Below, in pieces: positions 1-5,583 of a DNA stretch of 7,047 nucleotides. The notes under the pieces are model-generated. The model did no database searches and was not told the DNA's origin. It worked only from the letters and a program-made list of their open reading frames with translations. The position numbers were made by a program, and so were the translations under genes. How positions within the stretch are numbered: the stretch's first letter is position 1; each line of letters opens with the position of its first letter. Source of the stretch: JBIOJM01 sp044450785 (GTDB taxonomy: Bacteria > Planctomycetota > Planctomycetia > Isosphaerales > Isosphaeraceae); the NCBI GenBank assembly GCA_044450785.1, contig JBIOJM010000438.1, forward strand, positions 1 through 7,047, read 5' to 3'.

Positions 1-103
1 CCCAAGAGCACTGGCCACCCCCGATCGAGCCCCCCGCCGCCCTGTGAGCGCCTTCATGCTGAGCGCGTGGGGGCCTCGGTGGTGGACGGCGCTCTCTCGG
101 GCG

Positions 104-1537
104 TCAGAACGGTCTTCCCGCGTCAAGCGGTTCGGCGATGGAGGCCAGGTTTTCAAACCGGGTCAAGTGCTTGAGGAAGGTGAGCTTGACGCTCTCGGTC
201 GGCCCGTTCCGGTTCTTGGCGACGATCAGCTCGGCGATTCCCGGCTGGTCGTTGGCATCGTAGTACTCGGGTCGGTGGAGCAGCAAAACGATGTCGGCGT
301 CCTGTTCGATTGCCCCTGACTCACGCAGGTCGGCCATTCGCGGCCGTTTGTCCTCGCGATTCTCGACGGCCCGGTTCAGTTGCGACAGGGCGATCACCGG
401 AACTTTCAGCTCGCGAGCCAACGTCTTCAGCCGCCGGCTGATCTTGGCGATCTGCTCCTGCCTGCTGTCACGCGAGTCCTCCGAGTCGATCAGTTGGATG
501 TAATCGACCACGATCAGGCCGATCTCCTTGCGCATCCGCTGGCGCCGCGCGCTGGCGGTGATTTGGAGCATCGTCCGCGCCGGTGTGTCGTCGATCAAGA
601 TCAGCCCGCCGCCGCACAGCTCGCTGTATGCCCTGCTGAGCTCCTTCATCTGGGGATACGCCAGGCCCTTGCCGGTCCTCAGCTTATGGCCGTCGACCTG
701 AGAGCGAGCGCACAAAAGGCGCTCGGCGATTTCCAGATATCCCATTTCCAGGCTGACGAACAGGAGGGGAAGTTTGAGATTGACCGCGACATGATCGCAA
801 ATATTGAGCGCCAGCGCGGTTTTGCCCATGCTCGGCCGTGAGGCCACGATGATCAATTGGCCCGGCTGGAAACCCCAGGTAATCTCGTCGAGATCGATCA
901 GTCCGGTGGCCACGCCGGTGACGGCGTGCGTGGAATCGGCCCGCTTCGAGATCCGTTCCATCGCCTGGTTGAGAACGTCGTTGATCTGAAGGGTCTCTCC
1001 CTTGATCTGATCCTCGGCGATGCCGAATACCTTGCGCTCGGCCGATTCGAGAAGCTCCTGCGCAGTGAACTGGTTGGAATACCCGTCGCGAATGATCTCG
1101 GTCGCACTCTCGATCAACTGGCGGTTGGTCGCCTTTTCCTTGACGATGCCGGCATAGTACTTGCCATTGGCAGCGTGCGGGACGCTTTCGACGATTTCGG
1201 TCAGGATGTCGTCCCCGCCGACCTGCTCGAATTGACCGCGCTTGCTCAACTCTTCGGAGAGAGTGACCGCGTCGATGCCCTTGCCCTTGTCGTACAAATC
1301 GCGGATCGCCGCGTAGATCACCTGGTGCGCGTCGCGGTAGAAATCCTCGACACGGAGGAACGAGACGACTTCATGGAGCACCTCGTTGTCGAGCAGGATG
1401 CTCCCAAGGGCGCTGCGCTCGGCTTCCAGGTTCTGCGGCGGCAGCCGGTCGACCGGCGAGCCGCCGCCCCCCTTCGCGGTTCCGCGTGCCGGCCCGTTGG
1501 GGTTTCCGTTGCCTGAACCCGGGAATTCACCTGCCAT
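104..1537 (-). CDS. dnaB: Replicative DNA helicase DnaB
   Basis: This 477-residue protein is a hexameric 5'-3' helicase that unwinds DNA at the replication fork and works with primase. The N-terminal DnaB domain (about residues 28-135, starting RLPPQNLEAERSALGSILLD) is followed by a linker and a RecA-like ATPase domain (about 205-470). Visible motifs are Walker A at 232-241 (SRPSMGKTA), the catalytic glutamate in SLEM (E264), Walker B at 341-350 (LIVVDYIQLI), the SQLNRAVE motif at 385-392, the GAIEQDAD block at 408-415 and the arginine-finger region KNRNGPT at 441-447. Length is normal and no intein interrupts it. The first 27 residues are Gly/Pro/Asn-rich and probably disordered. A GGAG lies 11 nt before the ATG. 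It is the last gene of the block; 207 bp separate it from rplI, so it may have its own promoter or processing site. Identification is essentially certain. Confidence 0.98.
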   Translation of the reverse strand: MAGEFPGSGNGNPNGPARGTAKGGGGSPVDRLPPQNLEAERSALGSILLDNEVLHEVVSFLRVEDFYRDAHQVIYAAIRDLYDKGKGIDAVTLSEELSKRGQFEQVGGDDILTEIVESVPHAANGKYYAGIVKEKATNRQLIESATEIIRDGYSNQFTAQELLESAERKVFGIAEDQIKGETLQINDVLNQAMERISKRADSTHAVTGVATGLIDLDEITWGFQPGQLIIVASRPSMGKTALALNICDHVAVNLKLPLLFVSLEMGYLEIAERLLCARSQVDGHKLRTGKGLAYPQMKELSRAYSELCGGGLILIDDTPARTMLQITASARRQRMRKEIGLIVVDYIQLIDSEDSRDSRQEQIAKISRRLKTLARELKVPVIALSQLNRAVENREDKRPRMADLRESGAIEQDADIVLLLHRPEYYDANDQPGIAELIVAKNRNGPTESVKLTFLKHLTRFENLASIAEPLDAGRPF

Positions 1538-1674
1538 GGATCATCACACTCCGCATTCTTCCCTACGGCCGTGCCCTCTGCGCCTCCCGACCATGCCCGT
1601 AGGGCGGTGAGGGGCTTGAGACGGGTCATTCATTACGGGGGCCGGACGCCGCGAACATCAACCATGATATTCTA

Positions 1675-1722
1675 CTCGAATCAGGCGCTTCGAGCAGAGA
1701 ATCCTCGCGGATTCTGTTCGAG
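1675..1722 (-). promoter_or_regulatory. Hairpin with competing inverted repeats in the rplI-dnaB spacer
   Basis: AGAATCC (1698-1704) and GGATTCT (1709-1715) form a perfect 7-bp stem around a TCGC loop. The stem can extend through a 2-nt bulge to 1691-1720. CTCGAA (1675-1680) can pair with TTCGAG at either 1689-1694 or 1717-1722, so the two folds exclude each other. No T-run follows on the minus strand, so this is not a standard terminator. A TAGAAT sequence (minus strand, 1674-1669) just downstream resembles a -10 box but lacks a good -35. It could be an operator, an RNA processing site or an attenuator-like switch in front of dnaB; this role is inferred only. Confidence 0.3.
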
Positions 1723-1744
1723 GGGAATGGATGTGGACTATCGT

Positions 1745-2389
1745 TCAGACCGGAGTTTCCTCGGTGTGCGTCGGCACGACCCAGAGCTTCACTTCGCCTT
1801 TGATATCGGCAGCCAGGTGGACCTGGATCGTATAGAGGCCGAGCTCCTTGAGCGGCCCTTCGATTCGGACGTGCTCCGTCTGGATCGGAAAGCCCTCCTT
1901 TCGGAGCGCCTCGGCGATTTGATCGGCGTTGACCGAGCCGTAAAGATGGCCCTCGGCGTTGGCATTGGCTTCGATCGTCAGCGAGCGCTGGGCGATCTGA
2001 GCGGCCAGGCTCAGCAGGTCGGCGCGGTGTGCTTCCTCAAGAGCCTTGAGCCGCTGGCGATGCTTCTCGACCATCCGAAGATTGTTCTGCGTGGCGAACG
2101 TCGCCAGCCCCTGCGGGACCAAATAGTTGCGCGCGAAGCCGGGACGCACCTTGACGAGATCGCCTGGCTGGCCGAGCTGGGGGATCGCCTGAGTCAAAAT
2201 CAGCTCAATGTAGCCATGCTTGGCGCGACTCGGATGGTTCTTGCGACGCTCGACCCCGGGTTGTCGTGGGGGTTGTTCTCTGCCGGTCTTAACGTCGGCC
2301 GGCCCCCCTGACCTGGGCTGGGCCTGTGTCTTCTGGGTCGCGGCCTTGGGTTTGGAGTGAGTGGTCTTGGTCTTGGTCGGCTTGGCCAT
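1745..2389 (-). CDS. rplI: 50S ribosomal protein L9 with long N-terminal extension
   Basis: L9 is a 23S-rRNA-binding protein of the large subunit. The canonical fold starts only around residue 59: the N-domain (60-105) carries QLGQPGDLVKVRPGFARNYL and VPQGLA, a charged helix follows (105-137), and the C-domain (138-208) carries GHLYGSVNADQIAEAL and IKGEVKLWVV. L9 is usually about 150 residues; this one is 214 because of a 58-residue Lys/Thr/Gln/Pro/Arg-rich leader that looks disordered and basic. I see no in-frame start near residue 59, so the extension is likely translated. The ATG at 2389 has only a weak GGGA 6 nt upstream. The gene lies between ssb and dnaB, the standard order except that rpsR is missing. 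Identity is secure; the role of the extension is unknown. Confidence 0.96.
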   Translation of the reverse strand: MAKPTKTKTTHSKPKAATQKTQAQPRSGGPADVKTGREQPPRQPGVERRKNHPSRAKHGYIELILTQAIPQLGQPGDLVKVRPGFARNYLVPQGLATFATQNNLRMVEKHRQRLKALEEAHRADLLSLAAQIAQRSLTIEANANAEGHLYGSVNADQIAEALRKEGFPIQTEHVRIEGPLKELGLYTIQVHLAADIKGEVKLWVVPTHTEETPV

Positions 2390-2496
2390 GAAAGTCCCAA
2401 TCTACTAAATGTCCGTCGGAAGAGCGAGGCTGGGCTGATGAGAAGTTGGTCTTGTACACGCTGCGCGTTCTTCCTTCTGCATCCCTCTCGCGAGGC

Positions 2497-2521
2497 GGGA
2501 AGAGTTGTTTTCGATCTTCCC
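2497..2521 (-). promoter_or_regulatory. Hairpin directly after the ssb stop codon
   Basis: GGGAAGA (2497-2503) and TCTTCCC (2515-2521) form a perfect 7-bp inverted repeat with an 11-nt loop. It starts at the first base after the ssb TGA stop. No U-tract follows on the minus strand, so an intrinsic terminator is unlikely; a 3'-end stabilising or partial attenuating hairpin between ssb and rplI is possible. Confidence 0.35.
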
Positions 2522-3091
2522 TCAGAACGGGACATCGTCTTCGGCCGCATCCTCGGCCTCGACCGGCTCATTGTGCACGGACGCGCTCGCCGAAGGGAAG
2601 CCCGAGCCGGCGGGGCCATTTGCCGGCGCGCGCGGCTCACTCGATCCGGCACTCGCCCGGTCCGGTGTCGATCCCCCCCGCCGCGCCGCCGGGTCCCGAG
2701 CCGTCTCTCGCGCCCCGGCCAGATCGTCCTCGCCGCCGGCGCCACCCGAATCAGCGCGACGGCCGTCGAGGAACTGCACGCGATCGGCGGTCACCAGGAT
2801 CTTCGACCGCTTTTCGCCCGTGTTCTTGTCGTCCCAGGTGTCCATCTTCAAAGAGCCTTCAACGTGGATCGAACTCCCCTTGCGCAAGAACTGGCAGCAA
2901 TTCTCGGCCTGGCGATCCCACACCGTCACGCCAATGAAGAGCGTTTCTTCACGGCGCTCGCCGTCGCGGCCCAACCACGTTCGCGTGGTGGCCAGGCGAA
3001 GCTCGGTCACCGCCGTCCCGCTCGGAGTCCGCCGCAGTTCAGGGTCGAACGTCAGACGACCCATCAGAAAAACCTTGTTCAAGTCGGCCAT
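2522..3091 (-). CDS. ssb: Single-stranded DNA-binding protein
   Basis: SSB coats single-stranded DNA during replication and repair and recruits partner proteins through its C-terminal tip. The 189-residue product starts MADLNKVFLMGRL, a typical SSB start. The OB-fold spans about residues 1-110 (NKVFLMGRLTFDPELR, then TPSGTAVTELRLAT, then WDRQAENCCQFLRKGSSIHVEG) and contains tryptophans W39, W58 and W86. The linker (111-178) is rich in Gly, Ala, Ser and Pro, and the tail ends in EDDVPF, matching the family's acidic DDIPF-type tip. The frame stays open upstream to 3316, but the ATG at 3091 fits the family and has GGGGAGG 9 nt before it, so I reject the longer form. It sits after rpsF across a 294-bp spacer, unusually long for this gene pair, and is followed by rplI. 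Confidence 0.96.
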   Translation of the reverse strand: MADLNKVFLMGRLTFDPELRRTPSGTAVTELRLATTRTWLGRDGERREETLFIGVTVWDRQAENCCQFLRKGSSIHVEGSLKMDTWDDKNTGEKRSKILVTADRVQFLDGRRADSGGAGGEDDLAGARETARDPAARRGGSTPDRASAGSSEPRAPANGPAGSGFPSASASVHNEPVEAEDAAEDDVPF

Positions 3092-3100
3092 TGCCTCGAT

Positions 3101-3107
3101 CCTCCCC
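3101..3107 (-). promoter_or_regulatory. Shine-Dalgarno site fixing the ssb start
   Basis: GGGGAGG on the minus strand sits 9 nt before the ATG at 3091. It decides in favour of the 189-residue SSB over a 264-residue reading starting at 3316. Confidence 0.75.
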
Positions 3108-3271
3108 GCAACGATCGCTGCACCTCGGCCGCGGGCGTCGGCTGAACGACGTTCCCGCGGATCATTCGGCTGCATGGCGTCGTCACGGCCGTTCAAAACC
3201 TTCACGCCGGATAGTAGACGGTTGTCCCCCAGCACGGACGTTAGCACATTTGCTCTCGATCGACAAGAGTC

Positions 3272-3297
3272 CAGATCCCGGCAAGGCGGGATGTTGA
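3272..3297. repeat. 26-bp hairpin repeat, copy 1
   Basis: A 26-bp element beginning CAGATCCCG. ATCCCG (3275-3280) and CGGGAT (3287-3292) form a 6-bp stem; the next potential pair, 3281 with 3286, is a G/G mismatch. It matches copy 2 (3347-3372) at 23 of 26 positions in the same orientation, 75 bp apart. It lies in the rpsF-ssb spacer and looks like a short dispersed hairpin element. Confidence 0.6.
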
Positions 3298-3346
3298 GGC
3301 TCCGCGATCTCGCCAAACACCGGCGGCTAGCGCCCTGCCGCTCAGA

Positions 3347-3372
3347 CAGATCCCGCCAAGGCGGGACGTCGA
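3347..3372. repeat. 26-bp hairpin repeat, copy 2
   Basis: This copy has a perfect 7-bp stem, TCCCGCC (3351-3357) with GGCGGGA (3360-3366). It starts 13 bp past the rpsF stop. Compared with copy 1, the change at the tenth position (G to C) restores stem pairing. It could stabilise the 3' end of rpsF mRNA or be a REP-like element; no T-run follows, so a standard terminator is unlikely. Confidence 0.6.
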
Positions 3373-3385
3373 AGGGAGGGCCGGC

Positions 3386-3793
3386 TCATTCGTCCCGGCG
3401 GCGACGCCGTGGCCGCTCCTCCAAATCGTCGTCGCGAGCGTTCTCCGTTTCGACATTGGGTGTCGACGTCATCGCCTGGCTCACCAGGTGGTCGGCCAGC
3501 TTGGGATGCACCTTCAGCACGAGCTCGCGAAGGATGACGTCGCTCAACCGGCAGTCGGCGACGATGTCCTTGAGGTTCTCGCCTCCGGTCCGAAAGTAGG
3601 TCAGCAAGTATGTCCCTTTTTTGTGGCCGCTGATCGAATACGCCAGCCGGCGCTCGTCCCACTGGCGGCTGGCCACGATCTCGGAGTGGTGCTTCGTCAA
3701 AATGTCATGGACATGTTTGACCGTGTCCTCCCACGCAGCGACCGCCTTCGCGCTGTCGAGCAGAAACATTCCCTCGTACGTGTGCTCTAGCAA
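3386..3793 (-). CDS. rpsF: 30S ribosomal protein S6
   Basis: S6 is a small-subunit platform protein that binds 16S rRNA as a dimer with S18. The 135-residue product has the family's opening HTYEGMFLLD (4-13), the central RRLAYSISGHKKGTYLL (48-64) and the helix/strand ADCRLSDVILRELVLKVHP (79-97). It ends in a charged tail (DDDLEERPRRRRRDE) longer than in compact S6 proteins. The start is a TTG at 3793: it places the YEGMF motif correctly, has GGAGGAG two bases upstream, and no better in-frame start is visible. The ATG at 3807-3805 on the same strand is in another frame and stops at once. It leads the rpsF-ssb-rplI-dnaB order; rpsR is not in its usual place. The leader may control its translation (see 3793-3883). 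Confidence 0.96.
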   Translation of the reverse strand: MLEHTYEGMFLLDSAKAVAAWEDTVKHVHDILTKHHSEIVASRQWDERRLAYSISGHKKGTYLLTYFRTGGENLKDIVADCRLSDVILRELVLKVHPKLADHLVSQAMTSTPNVETENARDDDLEERPRRRRRDE

Positions 3794-3883
3794 GGCTCCT
3801 CCATCAGTGGTCAGTGGTCCTTTAGAAGAATCGTCAAAGTCCTGAAGCCGGCTTCTCCCTCTCTCGGTCGAAAACCGGAGCCT
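3793..3883 (-). promoter_or_regulatory. rpsF leader with possible start-site-sequestering pairing
   Basis: On the minus strand AGGCTCC (3883-3877) is perfectly complementary to GGAGCCT (3799-3793), which covers part of the Shine-Dalgarno site and the first base of the TTG start. Between them lies a perfect 12-bp palindrome, GAAGCCGGCTTC (3844-3855), plus a small CGGT/ACCG hairpin. Together these could fold into a leader that hides the start. S6:S18 autoregulation through an rpsF leader is known in bacteria; whether this leader belongs to that motif is inference. Confidence 0.35.
3804..3820. repeat. Heptamer repeat TCAGTGG, about 2.4 copies, upstream of rpsF
   Basis: Two exact TCAGTGG units (3804-3817) and a partial third (TCC). 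On the coding strand the unit is CCACTGA; it abuts the rpsF Shine-Dalgarno site. The same unit in the same orientation precedes rplY at 5285-5301. Confidence 0.7.
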
Positions 3884-3886
3884 GTT

Positions 3887-3914
3887 ATCTTAACCGGCAA
3901 CCCGCAACTGACAA
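3887..3914 (-). promoter_or_regulatory. Candidate sigma70-type promoter for rpsF
   Basis: TTGTCA (3914-3909) and TAAGAT (3892-3887) on the minus strand are separated by 16 nt. Transcription would begin near 3880 and give a leader of about 87 nt. The -35 box falls within the heptamer tract at 3889-3958, so the repeat may supply part of the promoter. It matches consensus moderately (5/6 and 4/6). Confidence 0.3.
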
Positions 3915-3958
3915 CAGGCGACTTCCTTGAACTAGCCACTAGCCGCTGGCCACTGGCC
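3889..3958. repeat. Degenerate period-7 repeat tract at the pth 3' end
   Basis: Ten consecutive heptads in one register. The first five follow a CAAC-like pattern (CTTAACC, GGCAACC, CGCAACT, GACAACA, GGCGACT). One unrelated heptad follows (TCCTTGA). The last four follow an ACTAGCC/ACTGGCC pattern (ACTAGCC twice, GCTGGCC, ACTGGCC). The final units encode the last Pth residues and supply its TAG stop at 3941-3939. No strong terminator is visible here. Confidence 0.65.
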
Positions 3959-4520
3959 CATTGAACCGATTCATGGCGGCGTCGATCCCCTGGGTCACCC
4001 AGACGGCGACGGCCTGGCTCGCGAGGATCAAGGCATCATCGATCAAGGGTCGCTCGGAATTTCGGAATCGGGTCAGGACGAAGTCGACGGCATCGGCGTC
4101 CAGATTCTCGCCGATCCCGATGCGGAGGCGGGGGTACTGGTCGGTCCCGAGGTGGGCGGCGATGTCGCGCAAGCCTTTTTGACCGCCGTCGGAACCTGCC
4201 GGCCGAAGCCGAAGCTTGCCCAGTGGCAAGCTCAAATCGTCGCACACGACCAGGAGGTCGGCCATCGGCAGCTTGAAGAACCGCACGGCCTGACCGACCG
4301 AGCGACCGCTCAAGTTCATGAATGTCTCGGGCTTCAAGAGCAGAACGCGGCGGAAGTCGATCTCGACCTCGGCGAGCAACCCTTCGAACTTGCGGGCGAA
4401 TGTGGCGTTCGACCCTCCTCGGGCCAGGCGATCGACCAGCTCGAAGCCGATGTTGTGCCGTGTCCCTTTATACTTGCTGCCTGGGTTGCCCAGGCCGACC
4501 ACCAGCTTCATCGTCGCCAA
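3939..4520 (-). CDS. pth: Peptidyl-tRNA hydrolase
   Basis: Pth cleaves the ester bond of peptidyl-tRNAs released early from ribosomes, recycling tRNA in the cytoplasm. The 193-residue product has family motifs: VVGLGNPG (7-14, N12), GTRHNIGFE (19-27, catalytic-type H22), KPETFMNLSG (63-72, N69), VVCDDLSLPLGKLRLRP (91-107, D94) and GLRDI then YPRLRIGIG (129-137). Where E. coli has GGHNGL, with N114 contacting substrate, this protein reads GGQKGL (Q114, K115). A TTG at 4520 has GGGAG 8 nt upstream and is used here; the ATG three codons later (4511, giving MKLVVGLGNPG) matches the usual Pth start but has no ribosome site at good distance. The last residues (GPVASG) and the stop are encoded by a heptamer repeat, so the C-terminus may have been trimmed or rewritten. 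It follows rplY, the common rplY-pth pairing. Confidence 0.97.
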   Translation of the reverse strand: MATMKLVVGLGNPGSKYKGTRHNIGFELVDRLARGGSNATFARKFEGLLAEVEIDFRRVLLLKPETFMNLSGRSVGQAVRFFKLPMADLLVVCDDLSLPLGKLRLRPAGSDGGQKGLRDIAAHLGTDQYPRLRIGIGENLDADAVDFVLTRFRNSERPLIDDALILASQAVAVWVTQGIDAAMNRFNGPVASG

Positions 4521-4526
4521 AGCCGC

Positions 4527-4541
4527 GGCTCCCGGCGAGCC
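4527..4541 (-). promoter_or_regulatory. Small hairpin over the pth ribosome site
   Basis: GGCTC (4527-4531) pairs with GAGCC (4537-4541) around a 5-nt loop. On the minus strand this includes the GGGAG (4533-4529) that serves the TTG start of pth, so it could lower initiation. Short stem; chance pairing is possible. Confidence 0.25.
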
Positions 4542-4615
4542 CCTCCGGGTTCGTCCTCGCAGTCACGATCGTGCGGGCCGAGGCAGGCGCCCCCCGATCA
4601 GAACCACGATTCGAT

Positions 4616-5272
4616 TCACTCTTCCTTCTCTTTTTCCTTGCGCTCGGCCTTGATGACCTCGGGCTGTGTCGGCTCCGCAACCTCGGCCTCTGGGACCTCC
4701 TCCACCTCGACCGCCCGGAGCACGACGTGAGCCAGAAGCAGGTCCGGGTCCGCGTTAACCTTGACATCCGGCGGCAGGGTCAGGTCGCGCACATGAACGC
4801 CGTCATCGACCTGGAGATGGCTGACATCCATCTTGAGCGAATCGGGAATCGAGCCCGCGCGGCAAGTGATCTTGAGGCTGTGGACCAGGTGTTCGAAGAT
4901 GCCACCGGCCGCGATACCGGCGGCCACGCCGCGCGACTCGAGCGCAACCTCGGTCTCGATCATTTCCTCGGCGCTGACCCGAGCGAAGTCCAGGTGCAGG
5001 ACTTCCTTGCCCAGATGATCCCACTGGACGTCGCGAATCAAGACCGTCTCGGCCGTGCCGCTTACGTCCAAGTCGGCAAGGCGACCTGGTGTCTTGATCA
5101 GCCGCCAGACGTCGTCCCGCGTCAGTGTGACCGGCACGACCGCTTGCTTGTGCCCGTAGATGACCCCGGGAATCAACCCCTGCCGGCGCAGCCGCCGCGC
5201 CACCCGAGTGCCGGTCCCCTTGTTCTTCTGTGGGTCACGCGGCTCGACCCGAATCTTTGCTGCGTCCGGCAT
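4616..5272 (-). CDS. rplY: 50S ribosomal protein L25, CTC/TL5 two-domain form
   Basis: L25 binds 5S rRNA on the large subunit; the longer CTC form adds a C-terminal domain. The 218-residue product has the N-domain at about residues 5-97, with GTGTRVARRLRRQGLIPGVI (19-38), a WRLIK segment and DVQWDHLGKEVLHLDFARV (81-99). The TL5-type domain spans about 104-190, with ALESRGVAAGIAAGGIFEHL (110-129), PDSLKMDVSHLQVDD (143-157) and LPPDVKVNADPDLLLAHVV (166-184). The tail is acidic then Lys/Glu-rich. The ATG at 5272 fits the family; the frame is open upstream to 6016, but that part runs antisense through other remains. No strong Shine-Dalgarno is seen. It heads the rplY-pth-rpsF-ssb-rplI-dnaB order and has a good promoter candidate 60 nt upstream. 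Confidence 0.96.
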   Translation of the reverse strand: MPDAAKIRVEPRDPQKNKGTGTRVARRLRRQGLIPGVIYGHKQAVVPVTLTRDDVWRLIKTPGRLADLDVSGTAETVLIRDVQWDHLGKEVLHLDFARVSAEEMIETEVALESRGVAAGIAAGGIFEHLVHSLKITCRAGSIPDSLKMDVSHLQVDDGVHVRDLTLPPDVKVNADPDLLLAHVVLRAVEVEEVPEAEVAEPTQPEVIKAERKEKEKEE

Positions 5273-5284
5273 CCTGTACTCGTC

Positions 5285-5301
5285 GTGGTCAGTGGTCAGT
5301 G
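5285..5301. repeat. Heptamer repeat GTGGTCA, about 2.4 copies, upstream of rplY
   Basis: Two exact GTGGTCA units (5285-5298) and a partial third. This is the same unit (CCACTGA on the coding strand) as at 3804-3820. Here it sits 12 nt before the rplY start, in the presumed 5' untranslated region. Confidence 0.7.
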
Positions 5302-5333
5302 AAGAAATACCCCGGTGACCGTAGTGAGGAAAT

Positions 5334-5362
5334 ATTATGAGGCTTCCGGCGATTTTGTTCAA
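5334..5362 (-). promoter_or_regulatory. Candidate sigma70-type promoter for the rplY block
   Basis: TTGAAC (5362-5357) and CATAAT (5339-5334) on the minus strand are separated by exactly 17 nt. Matches to consensus are 4/6 and 5/6, in an A/T-richer patch of an otherwise GC-rich window. Transcription would begin near 5327, giving a leader of about 55 nt that includes the heptamer repeat. Confidence 0.45.
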
Positions 5363-5398
5363 GACCCTGACCGGGAAGCAAACAACGAGATCATTGTT

Positions 5399-5542
5399 GG
5401 AGCGCCGGTTTGGCTCAAGAAGCGTTACGGGGCAATCCTTCAGGAGCAGATCGCCGCCACGCTCGACGACCCGGCGCAGATCGACGACGAGATCCGCGAT
5501 CTGTTCGAAGCCATCCGACCAAAAAACCGAGGTGCCTTGTAA
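5399..5542 (+). pseudogene. 3' remnant of an ECF-type RNA polymerase sigma factor
   Basis: The readable segment begins VWLKKRYGAILQEQIAATL, continues DDPAQIDDEIRDLFEAI and ends in TAA. It resembles the extreme C-terminus of planctomycete ECF-type sigma factors, where the DNA-recognition helix runs into a basic stretch, then REEIAxTVxDPxEVxDEIRxLFxAL (family pattern from memory). The rest of sigma region 4 and all of region 2 are missing. The frame is open back to a GTG at 5315, but that part shows no sigma-like sequence and overlaps the rplY promoter. It is followed 66 bp later by the start of a kinase-like gene, the arrangement expected of sigma-kinase pairs. I call it a truncated, nonfunctional remnant; family assignment is moderately sure. 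Confidence 0.6.
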
Positions 5543-5583
5543 GGTTTGCGGCTTGAATGCGTAAAGTGGAGTAGCGGTCTGGG

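Noticed and set aside
1..103. Possible minus-strand gene start (ATG about 54) downstream of dnaB
   Set aside because: No ribosome site and too little sequence to judge. A GAGCGC/GCGCTC inverted repeat (61-66, 89-94) has a 22-nt loop and no T-run, so I do not call a terminator.
857..1516. Long plus-strand open frames opposite dnaB, and similar frames opposite rplI, ssb, pth and rplY
   Set aside because: They are mirror frames of well-identified GC-rich genes, with no recognisable domains or ribosome sites.
3241..3266. Promoter-like TTGTCG...TAACGT pair upstream of ssb on the minus strand
   Set aside because: Spacing is 17 nt but the -10 match is only 3 of 6; too weak to list.
3092..3316. N-terminal extension of SSB by 75 residues from an upstream start at 3316
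   Set aside because: The extension covers the hairpin-repeat spacer, has no SSB-like sequence, and the ATG at 3091 has a strong ribosome site and family-typical start.
3889..3958. CRISPR array or att site as explanation of the repeats
   Set aside because: Units are 7 bp and contiguous with no spacers, and no integrase or tRNA gene is present.
4564..4573. Perfect 10-bp palindrome CACGATCGTG between rplY and pth
   Set aside because: Short GC-rich palindromes are expected by chance, and nothing around it suggests an operator.
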